64,000 bases of DNA from Citrobacter sp. Marseille-Q6884 (GTDB lineage Bacteria; Pseudomonadota; Gammaproteobacteria; Enterobacterales; Enterobacteriaceae), in NCBI RefSeq assembly GCF_945906775.1, contig NZ_CAMDRE010000001.1:1922001-1986000 (forward strand), read 5' to 3'. This document shows, piece after piece, positions 1-9,438 of this stretch (the first letter of the stretch is position 1; each line of letters opens with the position of its first letter). A model generated the notes under the pieces. That model did not search any database and was not told the DNA's origin. It saw nothing but the letters and a program-made list of their open reading frames with translations. The translations under genes were made by a program, and so were the position numbers.

Positions 1-294
1 AATGCTGTCGCCGTCTTCAACATGCCAGGTGACGCGTACGTCATCGCCAGCCAACTGGATAAAGACCTCTTCTACCCAACGTTTTCCGCAAAAGATGCCA
101 TCTTCACGGGTAATGACGGTAGCGTGGGAACGCATATTTTCGGGTAAAAGTTGTGCGGTGATATCGTTATTGGCATCAACTTCTCCGCCTAAATCTTCGC
201 GCAGTGCCTGAGCAACAGCGGCAGGGATATCCAGATTTATACGTTCCAACAGCGCGTCACGTCGGTAGTCAGGGTTATAGCGGCGAGGCGGCAT
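1..294 (-). CDS. nadC: Quinolinate phosphoribosyltransferase (decarboxylating), 5' part only
   Basis: The reverse strand reads from an ATG at 294 through 98 codons to the window edge, starting MPPRRYNPDYRRDALLERIN, which matches the NadC N-terminus almost residue for residue. NadC joins quinolinate to PRPP, with loss of CO2, to give nicotinate mononucleotide in de novo NAD synthesis in the cytoplasm. Only the N-terminal alpha/beta domain is visible; the barrel with the active site lies outside. It is divergent from ampD with 86 bp between starts, the usual enterobacterial arrangement. Confidence 0.95.
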   Translation of the reverse strand, partial: MPPRRYNPDYRRDALLERINLDIPAAVAQALREDLGGEVDANNDITAQLLPENMRSHATVITREDGIFCGKRWVEEVFIQLAGDDVRVTWHVEDGDSI

Positions 295-380
295 GATAAA
301 ACTCCAAATAGCTAACGAATCATAAGGTAGAAACATGCTACCCTGAACCTGATATAAGCACCACCAAAAGGAGATTCAGC

Positions 381-944
381 ATGTTGTTAGACGAGGGCTG
401 GCTGGCTGAGGCACGACGCGTTCCCTCCCCACATTTCGATTGCCGCCCGGATGACGAAATCCCTTCTTTGTTGGTGGTGCATAATATCAGTCTGCCGCCA
501 GGTGAATTTGGCGGCCCGTGGATAGATGCATTGTTCACGGGAACTCTTGATCCCAACGCTCACCCTTTCTTTGCAGAGATCGCCCATTTGCGCGTTTCTG
601 CGCATTGCCTGATCCGCCGCGACGGTGAGATCGTGCAGTATGTTCCTTTTAATAAACGTGCCTGGCATGCCGGTGTGTCGAACTATCAGGGGCGTGAGCG
701 CTGTAATGATTTTTCTATTGGTATTGAGCTGGAAGGAACGGATACGCTGGCCTATACCGATGCGCAGTACCAGCAACTGGCGGCCATCACGCAAGTATTA
801 ATTCAGTGTTATCCGAAGATTGCCAATAACCTGACTGGGCACTGCGATATTGCACCTGAGCGCAAGACCGATCCCGGTCCCTCTTTTGACTGGGCGAGAT
901 TTCGCGCGCTGGTCACCCCCTCGTCAAGCAAGGAGATGACATGA
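381..944 (+). CDS. ampD: 1,6-anhydro-N-acetylmuramyl-L-alanine amidase AmpD
   Basis: This 187-residue cytoplasmic zinc amidase removes the peptide from anhydroMurNAc-peptides during cell-wall recycling. Where an inducible ampC is present, this keeps the AmpR-activating muropeptide low. The zinc ligands known for the family are present as His34, His154 and Asp164, and Glu116 is also kept. An AAAAGGAG ribosome site (366-373) precedes the ATG. The C-terminus is four residues longer than in E. coli (183) and resembles the 187-residue Citrobacter freundii protein (recollection). The TGA overlaps the ampE ATG (ATGA), so the pair is translationally coupled. Confidence 0.97.
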   Translation: MLLDEGWLAEARRVPSPHFDCRPDDEIPSLLVVHNISLPPGEFGGPWIDALFTGTLDPNAHPFFAEIAHLRVSAHCLIRRDGEIVQYVPFNKRAWHAGVSNYQGRERCNDFSIGIELEGTDTLAYTDAQYQQLAAITQVLIQCYPKIANNLTGHCDIAPERKTDPGPSFDWARFRALVTPSSSKEMT

Positions 945-1795
945 CGCTGTTTACAACATTATTGGTGTTGATGGTTGAACGCCTGTTTAAGCTGGGTGAG
1001 CACTGGCAGCTTGATCACCGGGTTGAGGCTTTCTTCCGCCGGATAACACATTTTTCCATGGCGCGTACGCTGGGCATGGCCGCTATCGCGATGGCGGTGA
1101 CCTTTCTGCTGTTACGTGCGCTGCAGGGGCTGTTGTTTAATGTCCCGCTGCTGGTGGTGTGGATCCTGATTGGCTTACTGTGCATTGGCGCAGGCAAGAT
1201 ACGCCTTCATTATCATGCGTACCTGAACGCCGCGTCACGTAATGATGCGCATGCACGTGAGGCGATGGCCAGCGAGCTTACGTTGATTCATGGCGTTCCA
1301 CCGGATTGTGACGAGCGTGAGTTTTTGCGCGAACTACAAAATGCGCTGTTATGGAATAACTTTCGCTTTTACCTGGCGCCGTTGTTCTGGTTGATTGTCG
1401 GCGGTCCGTGGGGGCCGGTAACGCTGGTGGGGTATGCTTTTCTACGAGCATGGCAATCCTGGCTGGCGCGCTATCAGACGCCGCATCAACGTTTGCAGTC
1501 GGGTATTGATGCCATTCTGCATGTTCTGGACTGGATACCGGTTCGCCTGGTTGGTGTGGTGTATGCGTTGCTGGGACATGGTGAGAAAGCGCTACCGGCC
1601 TGGTTTGCCTCGCTGGCCGATCTGCATACTTCACAATATCAGGTGCTAACACGTCTGGCGCAGTTCTCGCTGGTGCGTGAGCCGCACACCGATAAAGTCG
1701 AAACGCCAAAAGCGGCGGTTTCTATGGCGAAGAAAACCTCGTTTGTGGTGGTGGTGGTTATCGCGTTGCTGACCCTTTATGGCACGCTGATCTAA
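941..1795 (+). CDS. ampE: Inner-membrane protein AmpE (regulatory signalling)
   Basis: AmpE (284 residues) is a polytopic inner-membrane protein always paired with ampD. Its biochemical role is unsettled; it has been proposed as a sensor or transducer in beta-lactamase induction. Hydrophobic stretches lie near residues 43-85, 140-165 and 185-210, with a final one at 265-284. The start overlaps the ampD stop by 4 nt. The gene is intact and at the length expected for the family. A perfect hairpin terminator follows at 1851, before the convergent aroP. Confidence 0.95.
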   Translation: MTLFTTLLVLMVERLFKLGEHWQLDHRVEAFFRRITHFSMARTLGMAAIAMAVTFLLLRALQGLLFNVPLLVVWILIGLLCIGAGKIRLHYHAYLNAASRNDAHAREAMASELTLIHGVPPDCDEREFLRELQNALLWNNFRFYLAPLFWLIVGGPWGPVTLVGYAFLRAWQSWLARYQTPHQRLQSGIDAILHVLDWIPVRLVGVVYALLGHGEKALPAWFASLADLHTSQYQVLTRLAQFSLVREPHTDKVETPKAAVSMAKKTSFVVVVVIALLTLYGTLI

Positions 1796-1850
1796 CGCTA
1801 CGACACCTTGTCGTTTGAGAGAGTAGGGAATAGAGCGGGATTATCAGTAG

Positions 1851-1883
1851 ACGGGATGCCTGAATCAGGCATCCCGTTTTTGT
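1851..1883 (+). terminator. Rho-independent terminator after ampDE
   Basis: ACGGGATGCCTGA (1851-1863) pairs with TCAGGCATCCCGT (1865-1877) and is followed by a short T run. It lies between the convergent ampE and aroP; the T run is on the plus side, so it mainly ends ampDE transcription. Confidence 0.85.
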
Positions 1884-1905
1884 TCCTGCGTGATACAGGC
1901 GGGGA

Positions 1906-3279
1906 TTAATGCGCTTTAACGGCTTTGGCTGTTTTTTGCTTGCACAGATAGCCGATGCCAAGAATCGCAATCCAGACTGGGATCAGGTAAACCGAGATCG
2001 CCATGCCGGGTGTCATCAGCATAATGACCAGCACTGCAGCCATGAAAATCAGGCAGACCCAGTTACCCAGCGGATAGAACAGTGCCGGGAAGCGGGTGAC
2101 GACGCCCTGCTGTTGCTTCGCTTTGCGGAACTTCATGTGCGCAAGACTAATCATCGCCCAGTTGATGACCAGTGCAGAAACGACCAGTGCCATCAGTAAG
2201 CCAAATGCCGATTCCGGCGCCAGATAGTTGATCAGTACACACAACGCCGTCACCAGGGCAGAGACCAGAATAGTGTTGACCGGTACGCCACGCTTATCCA
2301 CACTCATCAGCGCTTTTGGCGCGTTACCTTGCTGCGCCAGGCCGAACAGCATACGGCTGTTGCAATATACGCAGCTGTTATAAACAGACAGTGCAGCGGT
2401 CAGTACCACGACGTTCAGCGCATTCGCAACAAAGGTATCGCCCAGTTCGTGGAAGATCAGGACAAACGGACTGGTATCTGCGGTGACACGCGTCCACGGC
2501 ATCAGAGAAAGCAGAACGGCCAGAGAACCCACATAGAAAATCAGGATACGGTAAATAACCTGGTTGGTTGCTTTGGGAATGCTCTGCTCCGGGTTATCGG
2601 CTTCTGCAGCGGTGATCCCGACCAGCTCCAGTCCGCCGAAGGAGAACATGATGATGGCCATCATCATGACCAGACCGGTAAAGCCGTGCGGCAGGAATCC
2701 ACCCTGGCTCCATAAGTTACTGACGCTGGCCTGTGGGCCACCGTTGCCACTAAACAGCAACCAGCCGCCGAACAAAATCATTGCCACAACCGCGATGACT
2801 TTAATAATGGCAAACCAGAACTCCATCTCACCGAACACTTTAACGTTGGTCAGGTTGATGGCGTTGATAACAACGAAAAAGACCGCTGCTGAGGCCCATG
2901 TTGGGATTTCCGGGTACCAGAACTGGATATATTTGCCGACCGCGGTGAGTTCCGCCATGGCAACCAGCACGTACAGCACCCAGTAGTTCCATCCAGAAGA
3001 GAAGCCAGCGAACCCGCCCCAATATTTATAAGCAAAATGGCTGAAGGAGCCTGCAACCGGCTCTTCAACCACCATTTCACCTAACTGACGCATAATCAAA
3101 AAGGCGATAAAACCGGCGATCGCGTAACCCAGAATAATACCCGGCCCTGCAGACTGGATAACGGATGCGCTGCCGAGGAATAACCCGGTGCCTATCGCGC
3201 CACCCAGCGCGATAAGCTGTATATGGCGGTTTTTAAGGCCGCGCTTTAGCTGATCGCCATGCTGTTGACTTTCCATCAT
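1906..3279 (-). CDS. aroP: Aromatic amino acid permease AroP
   Basis: This is a 457-residue APC-superfamily proton symporter for phenylalanine, tyrosine and tryptophan. The family signature GGAIGTGLFLGSA lies at residues 26-38, and about twelve hydrophobic segments follow. Length and sequence equal the E. coli protein apart from scattered substitutions. Translation starts at a double Met (MMESQQHG). It is transcribed away from pdhR from the long spacer 3280-3841. In E. coli aroP is repressed by TyrR; I could not fix a convincing pair of TyrR boxes here. Confidence 0.97.
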   Translation of the reverse strand: MMESQQHGDQLKRGLKNRHIQLIALGGAIGTGLFLGSASVIQSAGPGIILGYAIAGFIAFLIMRQLGEMVVEEPVAGSFSHFAYKYWGGFAGFSSGWNYWVLYVLVAMAELTAVGKYIQFWYPEIPTWASAAVFFVVINAINLTNVKVFGEMEFWFAIIKVIAVVAMILFGGWLLFSGNGGPQASVSNLWSQGGFLPHGFTGLVMMMAIIMFSFGGLELVGITAAEADNPEQSIPKATNQVIYRILIFYVGSLAVLLSLMPWTRVTADTSPFVLIFHELGDTFVANALNVVVLTAALSVYNSCVYCNSRMLFGLAQQGNAPKALMSVDKRGVPVNTILVSALVTALCVLINYLAPESAFGLLMALVVSALVINWAMISLAHMKFRKAKQQQGVVTRFPALFYPLGNWVCLIFMAAVLVIMLMTPGMAISVYLIPVWIAILGIGYLCKQKTAKAVKAH

Positions 3280-3841
3280 GAAACCTCGTGTGTGGTTTTA
3301 CTCTTATATTCGAGTACTTATTTTTTGAACTACGCAGTAACGCGTGTGTAAGTTTGCAATTCCGTTTGTTGTATTAATTTGTTTACGGCAGTGGTCAGTA
3401 AAATGTTGCCTAAGTACTTTTGTCTTGATCAGAATAATGTTATGCGAGCGCGAATGCACTTGCTTTATGAAGGGAGGATGACGAGTTGAATAAAAAGAAA
3501 CCATTTGTAAATACGGGATTATCTACCATATTATTCCTGGTATGAATTTTTATTCGATAAATATGAATGGAAAGTTGATAAATAACGAGTTGAATCGGTT
3601 CAGATGATATATTTTTTCGTTTCAATTACGTTAAAACTACTCCCTGGTGGGTAAATTTAACATTTGTGCATAGTTACATGTTTGAAACGTTATTTCTGTA
3701 ATGTTGTTAAAATGTGCCCGCTTTACTGATTTCAATCAAAACCTGTATGGACAGAAGGTGAATACTTTGTTACTTTAGCGTCAAGAACATGAAATTGGTA
3801 AGACCAATTGACTCCGGGCAAATGGCTTAAGACAGGAAATC
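3280..3841. other. aroP-pdhR divergent intergenic region
   Basis: This 562-bp AT-rich spacer separates two divergent genes. It holds the aroP promoter side on the left and the pdhR promoter and operator on the right. One TyrR-box-like half site, TGTAAA, is at 3504-3509. Short open frames here have no recognisable product or ribosome site and I do not call them genes. Confidence 0.6.
3793..3809 (+). promoter_or_regulatory. PdhR operator upstream of pdhR
   Basis: AATTGGTAAGACCAATT is a near-perfect dyad that matches the known PdhR consensus ATTGGTnnnACCAAT. It sits 33 bp before the pdhR ATG, just downstream of the expected promoter, so repressor binding should block the pdhR-aceEF transcript until pyruvate releases it. 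Confidence 0.92.
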
Positions 3842-4606
3842 ATGGCCTACAGCAAAATCCGCCAACCAAAACTCTCCGATGTGATTGAGCAGCAGCTGGA
3901 GTTTTTAATTCTTGAGGGGACACTTCGCCCCGGAGAAAAACTCCCACCGGAACGCGAGCTGGCAAAACAGTTCGATGTTTCCCGCCCCTCCTTACGCGAG
4001 GCGATCCAACGCCTTGAAGCGAAGGGCTTGCTGCTTCGTCGTCAGGGCGGTGGCACTTTTGTTCAGAGCAGCCTGTGGCAGAGCTTTAGCGACCCACTGG
4101 TAGAGCTGCTCTCCGACCATCCTGAATCCCAGTTTGACCTGCTTGAGACACGCCATGCGCTGGAAGGCATTGCCGCATATTACGCCGCATTGCGCAGCAC
4201 GGATGAAGACAAAGCGCGAATCCGTGAACTCCACCATGCAATTGAGCTGGCCCAACAGTCCGGCGATCTGGACGGCGAATCTGATGCGGTTCTCCAGTAT
4301 CAAATTGCTGTCACTGAGGCGGCACACAATGTGGTGCTGCTCCATTTGCTAAGGTGTATGGAGCCGATGCTGGCCCAGAACGTCCGTCAAAACTTCGAAT
4401 TGCTGTATGCGCGTCGGGAGATGCTGCCGTTAGTAAGCAGCCACCGCACCCGTATTTTTGAAGCTATTATCGCCGGGAAGCCGGAGGAGGCGCGTGAAGC
4501 CTCGCACCGTCACCTGGCGTTCATCGAAGAGATTTTGCTGGACAGAAGCCGTGAGGAAAGCCGTCGTGAACGCGCCTTACGCCGCCTGGAGCAACGAAAG
4601 AATTAG
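3842..4606 (+). CDS. pdhR: Pyruvate-responsive transcriptional repressor PdhR
   Basis: This is a 254-residue FadR-subfamily GntR regulator. Residues 8-75 form the winged-helix domain (core PPERELAKQFDVSRPSLREA). The rest is the all-helical FCD effector domain that senses pyruvate. It represses its own operon, and in E. coli also respiratory genes. Its operator lies immediately upstream. It is first in the pdhR-aceE-aceF locus, 164 bp ahead of aceE. Length equals the E. coli protein. Confidence 0.97.
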   Translation: MAYSKIRQPKLSDVIEQQLEFLILEGTLRPGEKLPPERELAKQFDVSRPSLREAIQRLEAKGLLLRRQGGGTFVQSSLWQSFSDPLVELLSDHPESQFDLLETRHALEGIAAYYAALRSTDEDKARIRELHHAIELAQQSGDLDGESDAVLQYQIAVTEAAHNVVLLHLLRCMEPMLAQNVRQNFELLYARREMLPLVSSHRTRIFEAIIAGKPEEAREASHRHLAFIEEILLDRSREESRRERALRRLEQRKN

Positions 4607-4682
4607 TGATTTTTCTGGTAGAAAGTTAACCAGAAGATGTTGTAAATCAAGCGCTAACCAAAAGCGCGGCAACTAAACGCAG

Positions 4683-4730
4683 AACCTGTCTTATTGTGCT
4701 CTCTCGAACGAGAACACAATGGGACAGGTT
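4683..4730 (+). promoter_or_regulatory. Long leader hairpin between pdhR and aceE
   Basis: AACCTGTCTTATTGTG (4683-4698) pairs with CACAATGGGACAGGTT (4715-4730) as RNA over 16 positions, two of them U-G. A further TCTCG/CGAGA stem caps it. No T run follows, so it is not a simple terminator. It ends about 40 nt before the aceE start and would form in pdhR-aceEF readthrough mRNA. Its function is unknown to me; mRNA processing or stability control is possible. Confidence 0.6.
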
Positions 4731-4770
4731 CCAGATAACTCAACGTATTAGATAGATAAGGAATACCCCC

Positions 4771-7434
4771 ATGTCAGAACGTTTCCCAAATGACGTGGAT
4801 CCGATCGAAACTCGCGACTGGCTACAGGCGATCGAATCGGTCATCCGTGAAGAAGGTGTTGAGCGTGCTCAGTATCTGATCGACCAACTGCTTTCAGAAG
4901 CCCGTAAAGGCGGCGTGAAAGTAGCGGCAGGTGCAGGGGCCAGCAATTATGTCAACACTATTGCCGTTGAAGACGAACCGGAATACCCGGGCAATCTGGA
5001 GCTGGAACGTCGTATTCGTTCTGCTATCCGCTGGAACGCCATCATGACCGTACTGCGTGCGTCTAAAAAGGACCTCGAGCTGGGTGGCCACATGGCATCC
5101 TTCCAGTCCTCCGCAACGGTATATGATGTTTGCTTCAACCACTTCTTCCGTGCGCGCAACGAGCAGGATGGCGGCGACCTGGTATACTTCCAGGGTCACA
5201 TCTCCCCGGGCGTGTACGCACGTGCTTTCCTGGAAGGTCGTCTGACTGAAGAGCAGATGGACAACTTCCGTCAGGAAGTTCATGGCAAAGGCCTGTCTTC
5301 CTACCCGCACCCGAAACTGATGCCGGAATTCTGGCAGTTCCCGACCGTATCAATGGGTCTGGGTCCAATCGGTGCGATCTACCAGGCTAAATTCCTGAAA
5401 TATCTGGAACACCGTGGCCTGAAAGATACCTCTAAACAAACCGTTTACGCCTTCCTGGGCGACGGTGAGATGGATGAGCCGGAATCTAAGGGTGCTATCA
5501 CCATTGCCACCCGTGAAAAACTGGACAACCTGGTCTTTGTTATCAACTGTAACCTGCAGCGTCTTGACGGCCCGGTCACCGGTAACGGCAAGATCATCAA
5601 CGAGCTGGAAGGCATCTTCGCAGGTGCTGGCTGGAACGTGATCAAAGTGATGTGGGGCGGTCGTTGGGATGAGCTGCTGCGTAAAGACACCAGCGGTAAG
5701 CTGATCCAGCTGATGAACGAAACCGTTGATGGCGACTACCAGACCTTCAAATCCAAAGATGGCGCATACGTACGTGAGCATTTCTTCGGTAAATATCCGG
5801 AAACCGCTGCACTGGTTGCTGACTGGACTGACGAGCAGATCTGGGCACTGAACCGTGGTGGTCACGATCCGAAGAAAGTCTACGCTGCACTGAAAAAAGC
5901 GCAGGAAACCAAAGGCAAAGCAACTGTAATCCTCGCTCATACCATTAAAGGTTATGGCATGGGTGACACCGCCGAAGGTAAAAACATCGCTCACCAGGTT
6001 AAGAAAATGAACATGGACGGCGTGCGTTACATTCGCGACCGCTTCAATGTTCCGGTAACCGATGAGCAGGTTGAAAATCTCTCTTACATTACCTTCCCGG
6101 AAGGTTCTGAAGAGCACACCTATCTGCACGCTCAGCGTCAGAAACTGCACGGTTATCTGCCGAGCCGCCAGCCGAACTTCACCGAGAAGCTGGAACTGCC
6201 GGCCCTGGAAGACTTCGGCGCGCTGCTGGAAGAGCAGAACAAAGAAATCTCCACCACTATCGCTTTCGTTCGTGCCCTGAACGTGATGCTGAAAAACAAG
6301 TCGATCAAAGATCGTCTGGTTCCGATCATCGCCGACGAAGCGCGTACTTTCGGTATGGAAGGTCTGTTCCGTCAGATCGGTATCTACAGCCCGAACGGCC
6401 AGCAGTACACCCCGCAGGACCGTGAGCAGGTTGCTTACTACAAAGAAGACGAGAAAGGCCAGATTCTGCAGGAAGGTATCAACGAGCTGGGCGCAGGTTC
6501 TTCCTGGCTGGCCGCTGCAACCTCTTACAGCACCAACGATCTGCCGATGATCCCGTTCTACATCTACTACTCCATGTTCGGGTTCCAGCGTATTGGCGAC
6601 CTGTGCTGGGCAGCAGGTGACCAGCAGGCGCGTGGCTTCCTGATCGGGGGTACTTCCGGTCGTACTACGCTGAACGGCGAAGGTCTGCAGCACGAAGATG
6701 GTCACAGCCATATTCAGTCTCTGACTATCCCGAACTGTATCTCTTACGATCCGTCTTACGCGTACGAAGTTGCCGTCATCATGCATGATGGTCTGGAGCG
6801 TATGTACGGTGAAAAACAAGAGAACGTTTACTACTACATCACCACGCTGAACGAAAACTACCACATGCCGGCAATGCCAGCAGGTGCCGAGGAAGGTATC
6901 CGTAAAGGTATCTACAAACTCGAAACCCTCGAAGGTAGCAAAGGTAAAGTTCAGCTGCTGGGCTCCGGTTCTATCCTGCGTCACGTCCGTGAAGCAGCGC
7001 AGATCCTGGCGAAAGACTACGGCGTTGGTTCTGACGTTTACAGCGTGACCTCCTTCACTGAACTGGCACGTGATGGCCAGGATTGTGAGCGTTGGAACAT
7101 GCTGCACCCGATGGAAACTCCGCGTGTTCCGTACATCGCTCAGGTGATGAACGACGCGCCGGCTGTCGCATCTACTGACTATATGAAACTGTTTGCCGAA
7201 CAGGTTCGTACTTATGTACCGGCTGATGATTATCGCGTACTGGGTACTGACGGCTTCGGTCGCTCTGACAGCCGTGAAAACCTGCGTCACCACTTTGAAG
7301 TTGATGCTTCCTACGTGGTTGTAGCGGCACTGGGCGAACTGGCTAAACGTGGCGAAATCGATAAGAAAGTGGTTGCGGATGCAATCGCCAAATTCAACAT
7401 CGATGCAGAAAAAGTTAACCCGCGTCTGGCGTAA
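4771..7434 (+). CDS. aceE: Pyruvate dehydrogenase E1 component
   Basis: This is the 887-residue homodimeric E1, the same length as in E. coli. It decarboxylates pyruvate on thiamine diphosphate and passes the acetyl group to the lipoyl domains of AceF. The ThDP/Mg motif begins GDGEMDEPES (near residue 231) and continues to an NCNLQ segment. The C-terminal transketolase-like domains are complete. AAGGA lies 9 nt before the ATG. aceF begins 14 bp after the stop, so the two are cotranscribed. Very strong codon bias marks a highly expressed gene and leaves long spurious antisense frames. Confidence 0.98.
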   Translation: MSERFPNDVDPIETRDWLQAIESVIREEGVERAQYLIDQLLSEARKGGVKVAAGAGASNYVNTIAVEDEPEYPGNLELERRIRSAIRWNAIMTVLRASKKDLELGGHMASFQSSATVYDVCFNHFFRARNEQDGGDLVYFQGHISPGVYARAFLEGRLTEEQMDNFRQEVHGKGLSSYPHPKLMPEFWQFPTVSMGLGPIGAIYQAKFLKYLEHRGLKDTSKQTVYAFLGDGEMDEPESKGAITIATREKLDNLVFVINCNLQRLDGPVTGNGKIINELEGIFAGAGWNVIKVMWGGRWDELLRKDTSGKLIQLMNETVDGDYQTFKSKDGAYVREHFFGKYPETAALVADWTDEQIWALNRGGHDPKKVYAALKKAQETKGKATVILAHTIKGYGMGDTAEGKNIAHQVKKMNMDGVRYIRDRFNVPVTDEQVENLSYITFPEGSEEHTYLHAQRQKLHGYLPSRQPNFTEKLELPALEDFGALLEEQNKEISTTIAFVRALNVMLKNKSIKDRLVPIIADEARTFGMEGLFRQIGIYSPNGQQYTPQDREQVAYYKEDEKGQILQEGINELGAGSSWLAAATSYSTNDLPMIPFYIYYSMFGFQRIGDLCWAAGDQQARGFLIGGTSGRTTLNGEGLQHEDGHSHIQSLTIPNCISYDPSYAYEVAVIMHDGLERMYGEKQENVYYYITTLNENYHMPAMPAGAEEGIRKGIYKLETLEGSKGKVQLLGSGSILRHVREAAQILAKDYGVGSDVYSVTSFTELARDGQDCERWNMLHPMETPRVPYIAQVMNDAPAVASTDYMKLFAEQVRTYVPADDYRVLGTDGFGRSDSRENLRHHFEVDASYVVVAALGELAKRGEIDKKVVADAIAKFNIDAEKVNPRLA

Positions 7435-7448
7435 GAGGTAAGAGAATA

Positions 7449-8300
7449 ATGGCTATCGAAATCAAAGTACCGGACATCGGGGCTGATGAAGTTGAAATCA
7501 CCGAGATCCTGGTCAAAGTGGGCGACAAAGTTGAAGCTGAACAGTCGCTGATCACCGTAGAAGGCGACAAAGCCTCTATGGAAGTTCCGTCCCCTCAGGC
7601 AGGCATCGTTAAAGAGATCAAAGTCTCTGTTGGCGATAAAACTGAGACCGGTAAACTGATCATGATTTTCGATTCCGCCGACGGTGCAGCAGCTGCTGCA
7701 CCTGCTCCGGCAGAAGAGAAGAAAGCAGCCGCTCCGGCCGCTGCTCCTGCTGCTGCGGCGGCAAAAGACGTACACGTACCGGACATCGGCGGTGATGAAG
7801 TAGAAGTTACCGAGATCATGGTTAAAGTGGGCGACACCGTTGCGGCTGAGCAGTCTCTGATCACCGTAGAAGGCGACAAAGCCTCTATGGAAGTGCCTGC
7901 GCCGTTCGCGGGTACCGTGAAAGAGATCAAAATCAACACGGGTGACAAAGTGTCTACCGGTTCCCTGATTATGGTCTTCGAAGTGGCTGGCGCAGCGCCT
8001 GCTGCTGCGGCACCGGCTCAGGCTGCGGCTCCTGCTGCTGCGGCGGCTCCGGCTGCTTCTGGCGCGAAAGACGTTAACGTGCCGGACATCGGCGGCGACG
8101 AAGTAGAAGTCACCGAAGTGATGGTTAAAGTGGGCGATAAAGTTGCCGCTGAGCAGTCACTGATCACCGTAGAAGGCGATAAAGCCTCTATGGAAGTACC
8201 GGCACCGTTCGCGGGTACCGTGAAAGAAATTAAAATCAGCACCGGCGACAAAGTGAAAACCGGTTCTCTGATTATGGTCTTCGAAGTGGAAGGTGCAGCA
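7449..8300 (+). repeat. Three tandem lipoyl-domain repeats within aceF
   Basis: Three related units, starting about 7452, 7767 and 8070, share long stretches of nearly identical DNA, for example around the lipoyl-lysine codons at 7569, 7878 and 8181. Units two and three are closest. The Ala/Pro linker DNA (GCTGCTGCGG-type) is itself low-complexity. Recombination between units could change the domain number. Confidence 0.85.
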
Positions 8301-9341
8301 CCGGCTGCCGCTCCGGCACAAGCCGCAGCGCCGGCTCCGACCGCAGCACCTGCACAAGCGGCCGCTCCGGCTCCGGCAGCGAAAGCGGAAGGCAAATCTG
8401 AGTTTGCTGAGAACGACGCCTACGTCCATGCGACTCCGCTGATTCGTCGCCTGGCGCGCGAATTCGGTGTGAATCTGGCGAAAGTGAAGGGCACTGGCCG
8501 TAAAGGTCGTATCCTGCGCGAAGACGTTCAGACTTACGTGAAAGACGCTATTAAGCGTGCTGAATCTGCACCGGCAGCTGCGGCTGGCGGCGGTATCCCG
8601 GGCATGCTGCCTTGGCCGAAAGTGGACTTCAGCAAGTTTGGTGAAATCGAAGAAGTTGAACTGGGCCGTATCCAGAAAATCTCTGGCGCGAACCTGAGCC
8701 GTAACTGGGTGATGATCCCGCACGTTACGCACTTCGACAAAACCGATATCACCGATCTGGAAGCGTTCCGTAAACAGCAGAACGCTGAAGCTGAGAAGCG
8801 TAAACTGGACGTGAAATTCACCCCAGTGGTCTTCATCATGAAAGCGGTTGCTGCGGCGCTTGAGCAGATGCCTCGCTTTAACAGCTCACTGTCCGAAGAC
8901 GGCCAGCGTCTGACGCTGAAGAAATATATCAACATTGGTGTTGCGGTTGATACGCCGAATGGTCTGGTTGTTCCGGTCTTTAAAGACGTGAACAAGAAGA
9001 GCATTACCGAGCTGTCTCGTGAACTGACGACGATCTCCAAGAAAGCGCGTGATGGTAAGCTGACGGCTGGCGAAATGCAGGGCGGTTGCTTCACTATCTC
9101 CAGCATCGGCGGCCTGGGAACTACCCACTTCGCACCGATTGTGAACGCGCCTGAAGTGGCTATCCTCGGCGTGTCCAAGTCGGCTATAGAACCGGTGTGG
9201 AACGGTAAAGAGTTTACTCCGCGTCTGATGATGCCGATTTCTCTCTCCTTCGACCACCGCGTGATTGACGGTGCTGATGGTGCTCGCTTTATCACCATCA
9301 TCAACAACACGCTGTCTGACATTCGCCGTCTGGTGATGTAA
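7449..9341 (+). CDS. aceF: Dihydrolipoamide acetyltransferase E2 of pyruvate dehydrogenase
   Basis: E2 (630 residues) forms the 24-mer core of the complex and transfers acetyl groups to CoA. Three lipoyl domains come first, each with the motif EGDKASMEV; the lipoylated lysines are Lys41, Lys144 and Lys245. Ala/Pro linkers of about 20-35 residues separate them. A peripheral-subunit-binding domain follows around residues 325-365, then the catalytic domain with FDHRVIDGADG near 600. Number and order of domains are as in E. coli. A terminator follows directly. Confidence 0.98.
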   Translation: MAIEIKVPDIGADEVEITEILVKVGDKVEAEQSLITVEGDKASMEVPSPQAGIVKEIKVSVGDKTETGKLIMIFDSADGAAAAAPAPAEEKKAAAPAAAPAAAAAKDVHVPDIGGDEVEVTEIMVKVGDTVAAEQSLITVEGDKASMEVPAPFAGTVKEIKINTGDKVSTGSLIMVFEVAGAAPAAAAPAQAAAPAAAAAPAASGAKDVNVPDIGGDEVEVTEVMVKVGDKVAAEQSLITVEGDKASMEVPAPFAGTVKEIKISTGDKVKTGSLIMVFEVEGAAPAAAPAQAAAPAPTAAPAQAAAPAPAAKAEGKSEFAENDAYVHATPLIRRLAREFGVNLAKVKGTGRKGRILREDVQTYVKDAIKRAESAPAAAAGGGIPGMLPWPKVDFSKFGEIEEVELGRIQKISGANLSRNWVMIPHVTHFDKTDITDLEAFRKQQNAEAEKRKLDVKFTPVVFIMKAVAAALEQMPRFNSSLSEDGQRLTLKKYINIGVAVDTPNGLVVPVFKDVNKKSITELSRELTTISKKARDGKLTAGEMQGGCFTISSIGGLGTTHFAPIVNAPEVAILGVSKSAIEPVWNGKEFTPRLMMPISLSFDHRVIDGADGARFITIINNTLSDIRRLVM

Positions 9342-9345
9342 GCGA

Positions 9346-9373
9346 AAAAGCCGGCCCGACGGCCGGCTTTTTT
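9346..9373 (+). terminator. Rho-independent terminator after aceF
   Basis: AAAAGCCGGCC and GGCCGGCTTTTTT form an 11-bp GC-rich hairpin with a CGAC loop and a T tract, starting 4 bp after the aceF stop. It separates aceEF from the independently promoted lpd. Confidence 0.92.
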
Positions 9374-9438
9374 CTGGTAATCTCATGAAGTCTGTGAGGT
9401 TATTGTGCGAAAGACAAATCGGTTGCCGTTTGTTGTTT

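Noticed and set aside
3304..3625. Two short minus-strand frames of 61 and 66 codons between aroP and pdhR
   Set aside because: AT-rich promoter DNA, no ribosome sites, no similarity; the two frames overlap each other.
5350..7293. A 647-codon open frame antisense to aceE
   Set aside because: It is an effect of the strong codon bias of aceE, which avoids codons that read as stops on the other strand. The translation has no recognisable domain and no ribosome site.
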